A stretch of DNA of 9,191 bases from Armatimonadota bacterium (lineage in GTDB: Bacteria > Armatimonadota > HRBIN16), in assembly GCA_028275265.1 (NCBI GenBank), contig JAPWUZ010000089.1, positions 1 to 9,191 on the forward strand, read 5' to 3'. Positions 1-6,617 of this stretch are shown here, one piece after another. Both the position numbers and the translations under genes were made by a program. Below the pieces are notes generated by a model. That model saw only the letters and a list, made by a program, of their open reading frames with translations. It ran no database searches and was not told where the DNA came from. Numbering within the stretch: the stretch's first letter is position 1; each line of letters opens with the position of its first letter.

Positions 1-704
1 TGCTCGTATTCGTGGATGAAATTCACCATAAACCAGTCCCACTCGCGCGTACCGCCTTCATTGATAATCTCATACAGCACATTGTCGAACTCATTCACCG
101 TGTCGATGACGTGACGGACGTACTCAAGCTGTATTTCCCGCACCATTCGAAGCTGCCGATGTTGCTGAAGTGTTACCGTCTCCTTGCCCGTACCGTCTCC
201 GTCGATATCGCCGTCGACGCCGTTGCAATTGTTGCCGCGTCGGAAGGGGTGTCTTTTCCACTCGTCGGGTACGGACACGTTGCCACCGACGAACAGCATC
301 ACCGATACATAGATGTCGCGCTGTCGGGCGAGCTGTACCCGTTCACGCAGGCGACGGAAGTATGCGGCATCAAACTGGGATAGGTCAAAACGGGGCTTGC
401 CGTCGCTGGCATTGCTCGGTCCCGTGCGTCGCCAGGGGTGCGGGGTAATATAGGGGAATATCCACGCTCCTGTTGATTGCCACGACCAGAGGCGAATGAA
501 GTTGTGATGGTGCCGAACCAGAAAATCGAGGTACGCGCCAAAATCAAACGGTTTGGGCGGATCCCCAGTCCCCATATCCTGAAGGTTCATCCATGTGTGG
601 GAACCGGTCAAGTAGATTGCTCGTCCGCGTGCATCGGCAAAATAGCGCGGGTTGCGCGGATGAGGACGCAATGGACCCATCGTTGTGCTGTGGTCTGCAA
701 GCAT
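1..704 (-). CDS. Glycoside-hydrolase-like TIM-barrel protein (partial, C-terminus off window)
   Basis: The minus strand is open from ATG at 704 to the window edge, giving 234 codons of an N-terminal part. The start PLRPHPRNPRYF-ADARGRAIYLTGSHTW-NLQDMG (residues 11-45) resembles bacterial cellulase/apiosidase-like TIM-barrel hydrolases (DUF4038/DUF6298 type). YEIINE (211-216) fits the Asn-Glu acid/base strand of clan-A glycosidases. A run of Asp and Gly (164-172) could be a metal-binding insertion. No signal peptide is seen. The purine-rich GAGAAAAGAG before the ATG is only a weak ribosome site; a second in-frame ATG lies at 680. The gene points away from the tRNA and is probably host chromosome rather than part of the element. 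Substrate is unknown. Fold confidence is fair; the exact family is recalled, not searched. Confidence 0.75.
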   Translation of the reverse strand, partial: MLADHSTTMGPLRPHPRNPRYFADARGRAIYLTGSHTWMNLQDMGTGDPPKPFDFGAYLDFLVRHHHNFIRLWSWQSTGAWIFPYITPHPWRRTGPSNASDGKPRFDLSQFDAAYFRRLRERVQLARQRDIYVSVMLFVGGNVSVPDEWKRHPFRRGNNCNGVDGDIDGDGTGKETVTLQQHRQLRMVREIQLEYVRHVIDTVNEFDNVLYEIINEGGTREWDWFMVNFIHEYE

Positions 705-878
705 CTCTTTTCTCTAATCGCTCCGTCGTCGGATGTATCCGCATGAATAGACGATTGCAGGACACAGGGTGTTACAGCCACATGTGCTGAGACGGTCTGT
801 GTGTGGGCACTGGATACCTGCGGCAATCGCTCGTTGGGGTACACAGTGAGGCGGCCTATAAAGCCTCCCTGACCCGAC

Positions 879-908
879 TTGACAGCGGGGGCAGAAACAT
901 GTTACTAT
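879..908 (+). promoter_or_regulatory. Sigma-70 promoter of the tRNA-Arg gene
   Basis: A perfect TTGACA -35 box (879-884) is followed after 18 nt by TACTAT (903-908), a 4/6 match to TATAAT. Transcription would begin around 914-916, a few bases before the mature tRNA at 922. This fits a short-leader tRNA transcription unit. Confidence 0.7.
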
Positions 909-921
909 AAAATGGCAGGGC

Positions 922-997
922 GCCCTCGTAGCTCAGTGGACAGAGCGCCTCCGTCCTAAGGAGGGCGTCGGGGGTTCGAATCCCTCCGAGGGCGCCA
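922..997 (+). tRNA. tRNA-Arg (anticodon CCT)
   Basis: The 76-nt cloverleaf folds completely. The acceptor GCCCTCG (922-928) pairs with CGAGGGC (987-993). D stem GCTC pairs with GAGC, and anticodon stem CCTCC (948-952) with GGAGG. The loop GTCCTAA has T33 and anticodon CCT at 955-957, reading AGG. T arm GGGGG-TTCGAAT-CCCTC is normal, discriminator is G994, and CCA is encoded at 995-997. The neighbouring integrase suggests that its 3' part served as the attachment site. Confidence 0.97.
955..997 (+). other. Predicted attachment-site region (attL) at the tRNA 3' half
   Basis: A tyrosine recombinase gene begins 85 bp after the tRNA end. Elements of this type usually recombine within the anticodon arm, T arm or 3' end of the tRNA and restore the gene. 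The exact core cannot be defined because no second copy of this sequence was found in the window. The limits given are only the plausible interval; this is inference from context. Confidence 0.4.
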
Positions 998-1081
998 GTC
1001 ACACTACATCTGGTGCAGTTTGCCCTCAGAAGCCTCTACAGATTGTGCCCTTCGCCCAAACACACACAGGAGGACACAGAC

Positions 1082-2017
1082 ATGCCGAACGCCTCAAACC
1101 GAAAAGCGCAGAACGCCTCTCACCCCATCTACATCGCCTATGAACTGTGGCTCCAGCAGGTCTACGCCAAAGGGTGTAGCCCCAAAACCCTCAGCACCTA
1201 CAGGGAACTGGTCGAGCCTTTCGTGCTGCACCTGTGTCGGCACGCGCCTGACATGGACAGCGTGACGCCCCTGCACGTGATGGAATACCTCCGTCAACGG
1301 CGGGCACGCGGGCTGTCTTCCCACACAGTGCATAGCGATTACCAGAAGGCAAGGGTGTTCTGGAACTGGTGTCTGCGCATGGAGCTGACCACCAACAACC
1401 CCTTTGCCAAAGTGCCCACGCCCAAGCGCGAACAGGTGCTGAAACCTGCCCTGACGCCGGAACAGGTGGAAGCCTTGCTGCGGGCGTGTGAAGGCAAGGA
1501 GTGGCATCGGCTACGGGACAGGGCACTGATTCTGCTGCTGTTGGACACAGGTCTGCGCATCCACGAGGCACTGAACCTGCGCGTGTGTGACGTGATTCAG
1601 GAGACGCTGCTGGTGAAGGGCAAGGGCGGGAAGCACCGCCTTGTGCCTCTGAGCGCAGAGGTGAGGCTTGCCCTACAGCGTTACCTGAAGGCGTGTCCGT
1701 TCAAGCCCAAGTCCGAGCAACCCTTGTGGTATGGCGAATACGGCGCGTTGACCTTAGAGGGCATCGAGGTGGTGGTGCGCAAAATCGGCAAGCGGGCAGG
1801 CTTGCGCTTGGGCGCACACCAGTTGCGCAGAACCTTTGCCACGTGGAGCCTGCGCAGTGGCATCGACCTGCACCGCCTGCAGATGTTAATGGGACACAGC
1901 GACCTGCGTACCACCCAGCAGTACCTCGCGCTGTTGGAGGAAGACCTGAAGCAGGCACATGAGCAACACTCGCCGCTGAATCTGCTAAGGACGGGACGCC
2001 GTTCGCAGACGGGCTGA
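1082..2017 (+). CDS. Tyrosine recombinase (XerC/D-like integrase)
   Basis: This 311-aa protein catalyses site-specific integration and excision through a 3'-phosphotyrosine intermediate. Residues 16-103 form a SAM-like core-binding domain, with CSPKTLSTYRE near its start and SSHTVHSDYQKARVFWNWC later. The catalytic domain follows from about 125. All expected residues are present: Arg159 (DTGLR), Lys181 (GKGGKHR), His246 and Arg249 (HQLRR), His272 (GHSD) and Tyr281 (QQYL). The ATG at 1082 has AGGAGG at 1068-1073, eight nt upstream; an in-frame ATG at 1013 lies close to the tRNA without such a site and was not chosen. Length is normal for a Xer-like integrase. It appears intact and probably moved the element into the tRNA-Arg gene. 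Confidence 0.95.
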   Translation: MPNASNRKAQNASHPIYIAYELWLQQVYAKGCSPKTLSTYRELVEPFVLHLCRHAPDMDSVTPLHVMEYLRQRRARGLSSHTVHSDYQKARVFWNWCLRMELTTNNPFAKVPTPKREQVLKPALTPEQVEALLRACEGKEWHRLRDRALILLLLDTGLRIHEALNLRVCDVIQETLLVKGKGGKHRLVPLSAEVRLALQRYLKACPFKPKSEQPLWYGEYGALTLEGIEVVVRKIGKRAGLRLGAHQLRRTFATWSLRSGIDLHRLQMLMGHSDLRTTQQYLALLEEDLKQAHEQHSPLNLLRTGRRSQTG

Positions 2018-2027
2018 TGGAGAGGGA

Positions 2028-2055
2028 GGGCGCGTGGGCGTGCGCCCACGCGCCC
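2028..2055 (+). repeat. 13-bp GC-rich perfect inverted repeat after the integrase
   Basis: GGGCGCGTGGGCG (2028-2040) is the exact reverse complement of CGCCCACGCGCCC (2043-2055), separated by only TG. It starts 11 nt after the integrase stop. As RNA it forms a very stable hairpin (12 bp with a GTGC loop). No T tract follows, so it is not a classical intrinsic terminator. It may block read-through, stabilise the integrase mRNA 3' end, or be a protein-binding palindrome. Confidence 0.7.
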
Positions 2056-2104
2056 CGTGAATCGAGTGAAACAAAGATGAGTGTGATTGCGTCTATACCT
2101 GTGA

Positions 2105-2198
2105 AGTGTGTCGGTAGGTGGGCGCACACCTCGCAAGTGACCAGTGCCTGCCCCACTGGTCAGCCGACACACTCCGCCAAACACCTGGGCAGGAGGTG
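2105..2198 (+). promoter_or_regulatory. Structured 5' leader: three-way junction with predicted pseudoknot to the ribosome site
   Basis: Stem P1 pairs AGTGTGTCGG (2105-2114) with CCGACACACT (2164-2173), 10 bp perfect. It encloses P2, AGGTG (2116-2120) with CACCT (2127-2131), and P3, TGACCAGTG (2138-2146) with CACTGGTCA (2154-2162), 9 bp. The 7-nt P3 loop CCTGCCC (2147-2153) is the exact complement of GGGCAGG (2187-2193), which runs into AGGAGGTG (2191-2198), the ribosome site of the next gene. Loop pairing would cover half of that site. The pairings are directly visible; control of translation is inference. It matches no riboswitch class I recognise. The same sequence could alternatively be two nested operators in DNA. 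Confidence 0.6.
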
Positions 2199-2202
2199 AA
2201 TG

Positions 2203-3216
2203 ATGTACTCAGTGACCATCAGTCCACTTCAAGACATCTTCGCGGGAATTCTCTCCGACGTGTCTAACCTGTTCCCCCTTGATGCGTGTCAAGAGGTCGA
2301 AAGTCTTTTATGGCAACTTTTGGAGAGGCAAGCATGCGATGCGTGCCGGGTGATGGCGCATGCGTATATGTTGGCACGTCAGGACCGTGTTCCCATGCCT
2401 GCAGACGCCAAACGGTTTCTTGACTCATATGTTCAGATGGGTGACTCGCGGGAAGCGACGGCGCAAGCGTTTCGGTTGTTTCTCCGTAACTGCCAACAGC
2501 TGGCGTCGTCGTGGAAGTATGCAGTAGAAAGGGCAGAACTACCCACACCTGTAACACACATGTTGTCAACCATGCTTGAGGCAACGGTGATGACTCCAGC
2601 AAGTTGGAGAGCCCAGAGTTACGGAGAACTCATCCTGCAGGTGATTTTCCTCTGGCGTGCGACTGCATCCTGTGTGCGTGAGGCAGGTGAGTTACTCCAC
2701 GCAGCAGGGTTGCGCGTGTTTGGACACGCCGCTGAGCTTGTGTGTGCAATACCACACTACGACGGCAATTACTACGCAGCCCTAGCGGAGATTCTGCTCA
2801 ACCCACAGGGCACAGACTTACACAGTCTGAGAAAGCAGTTTCGCGAGGCGTTGAACCGTGAACGCCGTCTTGACCGCAACCCCGGCGGAACCGGGAGAAA
2901 GCGGGAGCGAGAGATGGCGGACACAGAGCTTCTCCTCAGCGAAGATGACCGCCTGCCCTCAGAGCGTCTGGTGACCGCAGAGGACCCGCTCCGACATGTG
3001 TGCAGACAGGAGACGTTCGAGCAAATCCAAAGGATGGTAACCCCGCGCGAGTGGCAGGTCACGGAGCTGCACCTTCTTCACGGCTACACTTTCAAAGAGA
3101 TTGCGGAGATGCTTGGTATGACCACGTCCTCTGCAAGCACCATGTATTACCGTTTCTGTGCGAAAGTGGGTGCTGACCCAAACAGGTTAAAAGAGTTTTT
3201 TTCCGAGACCTCGTAA
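2203..3216 (+). CDS. Regulator with C-terminal sigma-70 region-4-like HTH
   Basis: This 337-aa protein has an unrecognised, mostly helical N-terminal part (about 1-215), a basic linker with RKRERE (232-237), and a C-terminal helix-turn-helix (about 279-321). The segment VTPREWQVTELHLL-GYTFKEIAEMLGMTTSSASTMYYR has the form of sigma region 4 or LuxR-type DNA-recognition helices. No region 2 is evident, so alone it is not a complete sigma factor. Two adjacent ATGs exist at 2200 and 2203; the second is six nt from AGGAGG and is preferred, the first only three. The gene is preceded by the structured leader and appears richer in A+T than the genes after it. It may control the replication operon or, with the region-2 protein at 8740-9009, act as half of a split sigma factor. 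That pairing is hypothesis. Confidence 0.8.
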   Translation: MYSVTISPLQDIFAGILSDVSNLFPLDACQEVESLLWQLLERQACDACRVMAHAYMLARQDRVPMPADAKRFLDSYVQMGDSREATAQAFRLFLRNCQQLASSWKYAVERAELPTPVTHMLSTMLEATVMTPASWRAQSYGELILQVIFLWRATASCVREAGELLHAAGLRVFGHAAELVCAIPHYDGNYYAALAEILLNPQGTDLHSLRKQFREALNRERRLDRNPGGTGRKREREMADTELLLSEDDRLPSERLVTAEDPLRHVCRQETFEQIQRMVTPREWQVTELHLLHGYTFKEIAEMLGMTTSSASTMYYRFCAKVGADPNRLKEFFSETS

Positions 3217-3282
3217 AAATCGCCCAACCGTGTCGTAAAAACGGGCATTCTCGCGGGCTTCCTATATGGAGGTGCAACGAGG

Positions 3283-3492
3283 ATGCTCGGCTTCTATTTC
3301 ACACGCTACGGGCTTCGCGAGAACCTGCCCTTATTCGCCAGCAATCACCCTGAACTGGTGACGGCGGTGCTGACTGCCTGCATAGAACATCTGGAACGGC
3401 TGAGGCAGGAAGCAAGTGACCCGTCAAAGGCAGAGCGGTTCCGCCGACTGCTGGACACCTTGCTCGAGGAGAACCCCGATGCTGCGGAGTGA
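3283..3492 (+). CDS. Small hypothetical protein (69 aa)
   Basis: GGAGGTG at 3268-3274 precedes the ATG by eight nt, and the gene overlaps the primase start at 3479 by 14 nt, so translation of the two is probably coupled. The protein begins with a short hydrophobic/aromatic stretch (MLGFYFTRYG) followed by helical, charged sequence rich in Glu, Arg and Leu. No domain is recognised. The position at the head of the replication operon suggests an accessory or control protein for the primase-helicase. Its role is unknown. Confidence 0.7.
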   Translation: MLGFYFTRYGLRENLPLFASNHPELVTAVLTACIEHLERLRQEASDPSKAERFRRLLDTLLEENPDAAE

Positions 3493-6328
3493 TGTCATCC
3501 CCTCTGCCCTGCGTCGGTTGCCTCAGTGGGTTCTCTGGCGTCTGGTGGAGCGTGAGGGTAAACCGACCAAAGTGCCCTTCACCCCTGCAGGCACGCCTGC
3601 CAGTGTGTCTGACCCCAACACATGGACGGACTTTCAGACAGCCCTGCAGGCTTATGAGCAGGGCAGGTTTGACGGCATCGGCTTCGTGCTCACCCCAGAG
3701 GCGGGCATCGTGTGTGTGGACATTGACCATGCCAAGAACGGCACAGACTGGACGCCCGAAGCGATGGCGATGGTGGGTGCCCTCAACAGCTACACCGAAG
3801 TGTCTCCGTCAGGAAAGGGACTGCACATCTGGTGCTACGGGCATCTGCCTGCTGGACGCCGACGCAAGAACGGTGTGGAGATGTATGACAGTGGGCGGTT
3901 CATCACGGTAACAGGCGACCACCTGCCCAACACCCCCGGCGACCTGCAGGAGCGCACCGCCGAATTGGCAGAACTGCACCGCCGAATCTTTGGCGAGACC
4001 ACCTCGCTGAAGGTAACCGCGTCCGTAGACCTTAGCGATGCGGAGTTGATTCAGCGTGCGATGGACGCGAAGGACGGCGCGAAGTTTCGTGCGCTGTGGA
4101 ACGGCGACACCACAGGTTACCCTTCCGAAAGCGAAGCAGTACTTGCGCTATGTCGCATTTTTGCGTTCTGGACTGGCGGCGATGCGGAACGCATTGAACG
4201 GCTGGTTTCACAATCCGCTTTGGGGCAGCGTGAGAAATGGCGGACACGGGCGGATTACCGCCAGCGCACCATCCAGAAGGCCCTGCAGAGTTTGCGCGAA
4301 ACTTATAACGGCAACGGGCTTGCCAACGGGCACACCACCACCAGCACCAGCACCCCCACCAGTAGCGCGAACCGACCTGCTGATGTGGTGGAGCCAGAGA
4401 AGATTTACCGCCATTACATGCATTTGGCAGACCTGCTGCGCAATTGCTACAGGTGGTGTCCAGAGTGGAAGACTTGGCTAACATGGACAGGGCGCGTGTG
4501 GGAGCGCGTGTCCAAAGAGGAAGTCGTAACGCACGCCGTGGAGATTCTGCGCGATTATTACACCCAACGGCTTCAGAATACGAGCAGAGAGGAAGCAGAA
4601 AAATGGGCGAAACGGCTGAACGACGTCTATAGCACAAAACACGTGGGGGATGCGATTGACTTACTGAGCGGGCATCCCGATTTCGTAACCCGTGCGGACC
4701 GCTTCGACGCTGACCCGTTTACACTCAACACCCCTGCGGGCATCGTGGACTTGCGCACTGGGCAGGTTCGCCAGCACGACCCTGATGCTTTGTGTACGCG
4801 AATGACACACGGTTCCCCTGAACCACAGGCACGGGCTGAACGATGGGAGCGGTTCCTGCGAGAGATTTTCGCCGGCGATGTTGAGTTAATCGCATACGTG
4901 CAGAAAGTATGCGCCTCAGCGATGCTGGGCTACAACCGTGAACAGGTGTTGTACATCCTGTACGGCACTGGCGCAAATGGGAAATCTGTCTTCTTGAACA
5001 CGCTTCTCTGGGTGCTGGGCGATTACGCTGGAAACATACCCCGCGATGCTTTGCTGGTGCAGTCCCAAGCGCATGATGCCAGACGAACCGCCTACGTCTC
5101 ACTGGTAGGCGTGCGTTTTGCCGTGCTGGATGAGCTGGAGGACAGGAGCCGACTTTCCAGCACGGCTTTGAAAGACCTGACCAGCAATAACCCCCAAGCT
5201 GCGCGTGCCCTTTACGAAAACTACAGGCAGATTCAGCTGGGATGCACCCCGTTTGTGGGCACGAATGCCAAGCCCGAAGTGACTGAGCATTCTCTCGGCA
5301 CGTGGCGGAGACTGAGGCTGATTCCTTTTGTGGTCACCATACCACCAGAACAACGAGACGCAGAGTTGGAGAGCAAACTGCGTGCCGAAGCCGCCGGCAT
5401 TATGCAGTGGTTGCTAGAAGGACTGCGAGCCTATTGGCGCGAGGGACTGGTGGAACCTGCAGCTGTTGCGCAGGCAACACAAGAGTACCGTTCGGAAGAG
5501 GACGCCCTTGCCGAATGGCTTGCTGAACGCACGGAAAGCCATCCCAAAGCCGTCACCCCCGCAAAGGATTTATGGGAAGATTACAAGCGATGGACTGAGG
5601 ATCACGGCATAGCCGACACCGAGCGGCTAGGGGAGCAAGCATTTGCAAGGCAGTTGACTGCCCACGGTTACCCTCAAACTTTAGTGCGCGTCGGGGGACG
5701 TCCACGCAAAGTAAGACGAGGCATCCGACTGCGTGCTGCGCCTCTGCCTACACAGGATGAGGGAGGTGTAACCGAATGTAACCCAATTCCGCAGTTTTCG
5801 GAAAACTCCCTACGCGAATCAGATTCCAGGGAAGTTTTCCAAAATGCAGGGAATTCGGTTACATCTGGTTACACTTGCGTAAGCGAGACCCCCCAAAACT
5901 GTGTAAGCGAGACCAGCACCACACCGCCGATTGAAGCCGTGCTTGCTGGTGGCAACCGCATGACTCGGCTAGAGCTATACCGCGCTACCGGCTTGCCCCC
6001 AAGCGTGTTCAAAGAAGCGTTTGAACACATGGTAACCACCGGGCAGCTGGTTGATGACAGAGGCGATTACCTGCTACCCGCCCATAAAGCTACCAGTGCA
6101 AACGAGAACACAGAACAGTGCCCCAACACAACCCCAGTGGGCTATGCCATTCGTGCCATTGAGGCTGTGTTGGCGAGCGGTAAGCGAATGCGCAAACACG
6201 AACTGCAACGTGCAACCGGCTTGCCCCCAAGCGTGCTTGAAGAAGCACTCCAGCACATGCTTAATACGGGCGAGCTGATTGCCGAAGCGGGTTTGTACCA
6301 ACTGCAGGAGGCGATGGACGATGGGTGA
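3479..6328 (+). CDS. Primase-polymerase / SF3 helicase with tandem C-terminal winged helices
   Basis: This 949-aa protein is the likely replication initiator. Residues 1-172 resemble the archaeo-eukaryotic primase domain of phage NrS-1 polymerase and relatives: VDIDH (80-84) supplies metal-binding aspartates, with SGKGLHIW (111-118) and YDSGRFITVTG (136-146). Residues 185-272 resemble the helical domain that follows in NrS-1-like proteins. After a Thr/Ser-rich linker (285-298) comes a D5_N/P4-type region (about 305-480) and an SF3 helicase: Walker A GTGANGKS (496-503), Walker B FAVLDE (547-552), motif C GTN (594-596) and WRRLR arginines (609-613). Two similar winged-helix-like units lie at about 817-868 and 889-944. 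ATG at 3479 has GAGGAG at 3464-3469; an upstream in-frame ATG at 3416 lies inside the previous gene without a clear site. A symmetrical iteron array is embedded at codons 763-799. Confidence 0.93.
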   Translation: MLRSDVIPSALRRLPQWVLWRLVEREGKPTKVPFTPAGTPASVSDPNTWTDFQTALQAYEQGRFDGIGFVLTPEAGIVCVDIDHAKNGTDWTPEAMAMVGALNSYTEVSPSGKGLHIWCYGHLPAGRRRKNGVEMYDSGRFITVTGDHLPNTPGDLQERTAELAELHRRIFGETTSLKVTASVDLSDAELIQRAMDAKDGAKFRALWNGDTTGYPSESEAVLALCRIFAFWTGGDAERIERLVSQSALGQREKWRTRADYRQRTIQKALQSLRETYNGNGLANGHTTTSTSTPTSSANRPADVVEPEKIYRHYMHLADLLRNCYRWCPEWKTWLTWTGRVWERVSKEEVVTHAVEILRDYYTQRLQNTSREEAEKWAKRLNDVYSTKHVGDAIDLLSGHPDFVTRADRFDADPFTLNTPAGIVDLRTGQVRQHDPDALCTRMTHGSPEPQARAERWERFLREIFAGDVELIAYVQKVCASAMLGYNREQVLYILYGTGANGKSVFLNTLLWVLGDYAGNIPRDALLVQSQAHDARRTAYVSLVGVRFAVLDELEDRSRLSSTALKDLTSNNPQAARALYENYRQIQLGCTPFVGTNAKPEVTEHSLGTWRRLRLIPFVVTIPPEQRDAELESKLRAEAAGIMQWLLEGLRAYWREGLVEPAAVAQATQEYRSEEDALAEWLAERTESHPKAVTPAKDLWEDYKRWTEDHGIADTERLGEQAFARQLTAHGYPQTLVRVGGRPRKVRRGIRLRAAPLPTQDEGGVTECNPIPQFSENSLRESDSREVFQNAGNSVTSGYTCVSETPQNCVSETSTTPPIEAVLAGGNRMTRLELYRATGLPPSVFKEAFEHMVTTGQLVDDRGDYLLPAHKATSANENTEQCPNTTPVGYAIRAIEAVLASGKRMRKHELQRATGLPPSVLEEALQHMLNTGELIAEAGLYQLQEAMDDG
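5766..5874 (+). repeat. Symmetrical inverted iteron array inside the primase gene; candidate replication origin
   Basis: The left arm carries GTGTAACC (5766-5773) and ATGTAACC (5776-5783), so two GTAACC copies are spaced 10 bp, one helical turn, followed by AATTC (5785-5789). The right arm is its mirror: GAATT (5851-5855), GGTTACAT (5857-5864) and GGTTACAC (5867-5874). Further in, GGAAAACT (5800-5807) mirrors AGTTTTCC (5833-5840). All these pairs share one axis at 5820, and GAATC-A-GATTC lies at the centre. The interior (5784-5856) is about 45% G+C, below its surroundings. The location between helicase and winged-helix coding recalls iteron origins embedded in replication genes, such as lambda gene O. 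Origin function is inference. Confidence 0.6.
5876..5914 (+). repeat. Direct repeat pair TGYGTAAGCGAGACC
   Basis: TGCGTAAGCGAGACC (5876-5890) and TGTGTAAGCGAGACC (5900-5914) differ at one base and are spaced 24 bp. They encode the repeated peptide CVSET. They begin 2 bp after the inverted iteron array and may belong to the same protein-binding region, or may simply be a short coding duplication. Confidence 0.6.
5987..6235 (+). repeat. Internal duplication of the winged-helix domain
   Basis: A 21-base stretch beginning ACCGGCTTGCCCCC is identical at 5987-6007 and 6215-6235, 228 bp apart. The encoded units share the pattern IEAVLA-G-RM---EL-RATGLPPSV--EA--HM--TG-L. High nucleotide identity suggests a fairly recent tandem domain duplication within the primase gene. 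Confidence 0.75.
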
Positions 6329-6617
6329 GCCACGACTGACGTGGGGCGAACTGGTCAAACGGGAACCCCGACTGCGAAGCCTGTACTGCTTCGCGCGGGA
6401 CCTGGTGAAGCCTGAAGGTAAACCGTTCTGCGCCAACGCCGTGTGGGATGCCGTGTTCGAACCCCAGTTCGAGCAGTTGGTGGGTTGGTTCGCACAGGTG
6501 CAAGACGGGGTGGTCAACACGCAAGAGGCGTACGACCTCGCCTTTGAACGAATCTACGAGGCACTACCCGACTGTGACCACGACGGCATGTGCTGGACGG
6601 TGAGAGGTGCGCTGTGA
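6321..6617 (+). CDS. Hypothetical protein (98 aa)
   Basis: The ATG at 6321 overlaps the primase stop by 8 nt and has GGAGG at 6307-6311, nine nt upstream. An in-frame ATG at 6279 would add 14 residues but sits deep in the primase gene without such a site. The protein is Trp- and acid-rich, with FARDLVKPEGKPFCANAVWD (24-43) and CDHDGMCW (85-92). Cysteines at 23, 37, 85 and 91 and His87 could bind a metal, but no known zinc-finger spacing is evident. Its stop overlaps the next ATG as TGATG, indicating translational coupling to the RNase H gene. Function unknown. Confidence 0.8.
   Translation: MGEPRLTWGELVKREPRLRSLYCFARDLVKPEGKPFCANAVWDAVFEPQFEQLVGWFAQVQDGVVNTQEAYDLAFERIYEALPDCDHDGMCWTVRGAL

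Noticed and set aside
12..383. Plus-strand open frame of 123 codons
   Set aside because: It is the opposite strand of the glycosidase-like gene, whose motifs are recognisable.
2071..2099. Promoter with TATACC before the structured leader
   Set aside because: The -10-like box is poor and no acceptable -35 box lies 16-18 nt upstream; not enough to call.
2017..2199. 60-codon open frame after the integrase
   Set aside because: It runs through the hairpin and the three-way-junction leader, has odd composition and no domain; the nucleotide structure explains the sequence better.
3196..3202. T7 run near the end of the regulator gene as a programmed frameshift site
   Set aside because: It lies four codons before the stop, and no extended alternative frame or stimulatory structure was seen.
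4032..4637. Minus-strand open frame of 201 codons
   Set aside because: It is antisense to the primase gene, whose domains are clear, and its Trp/Arg/Ser-rich product looks like a shadow frame.
5766..5914. CRISPR-like array
   Set aside because: Repeats are short, partly inverted and inside a coding gene, with no regular spacer length and no cas genes.
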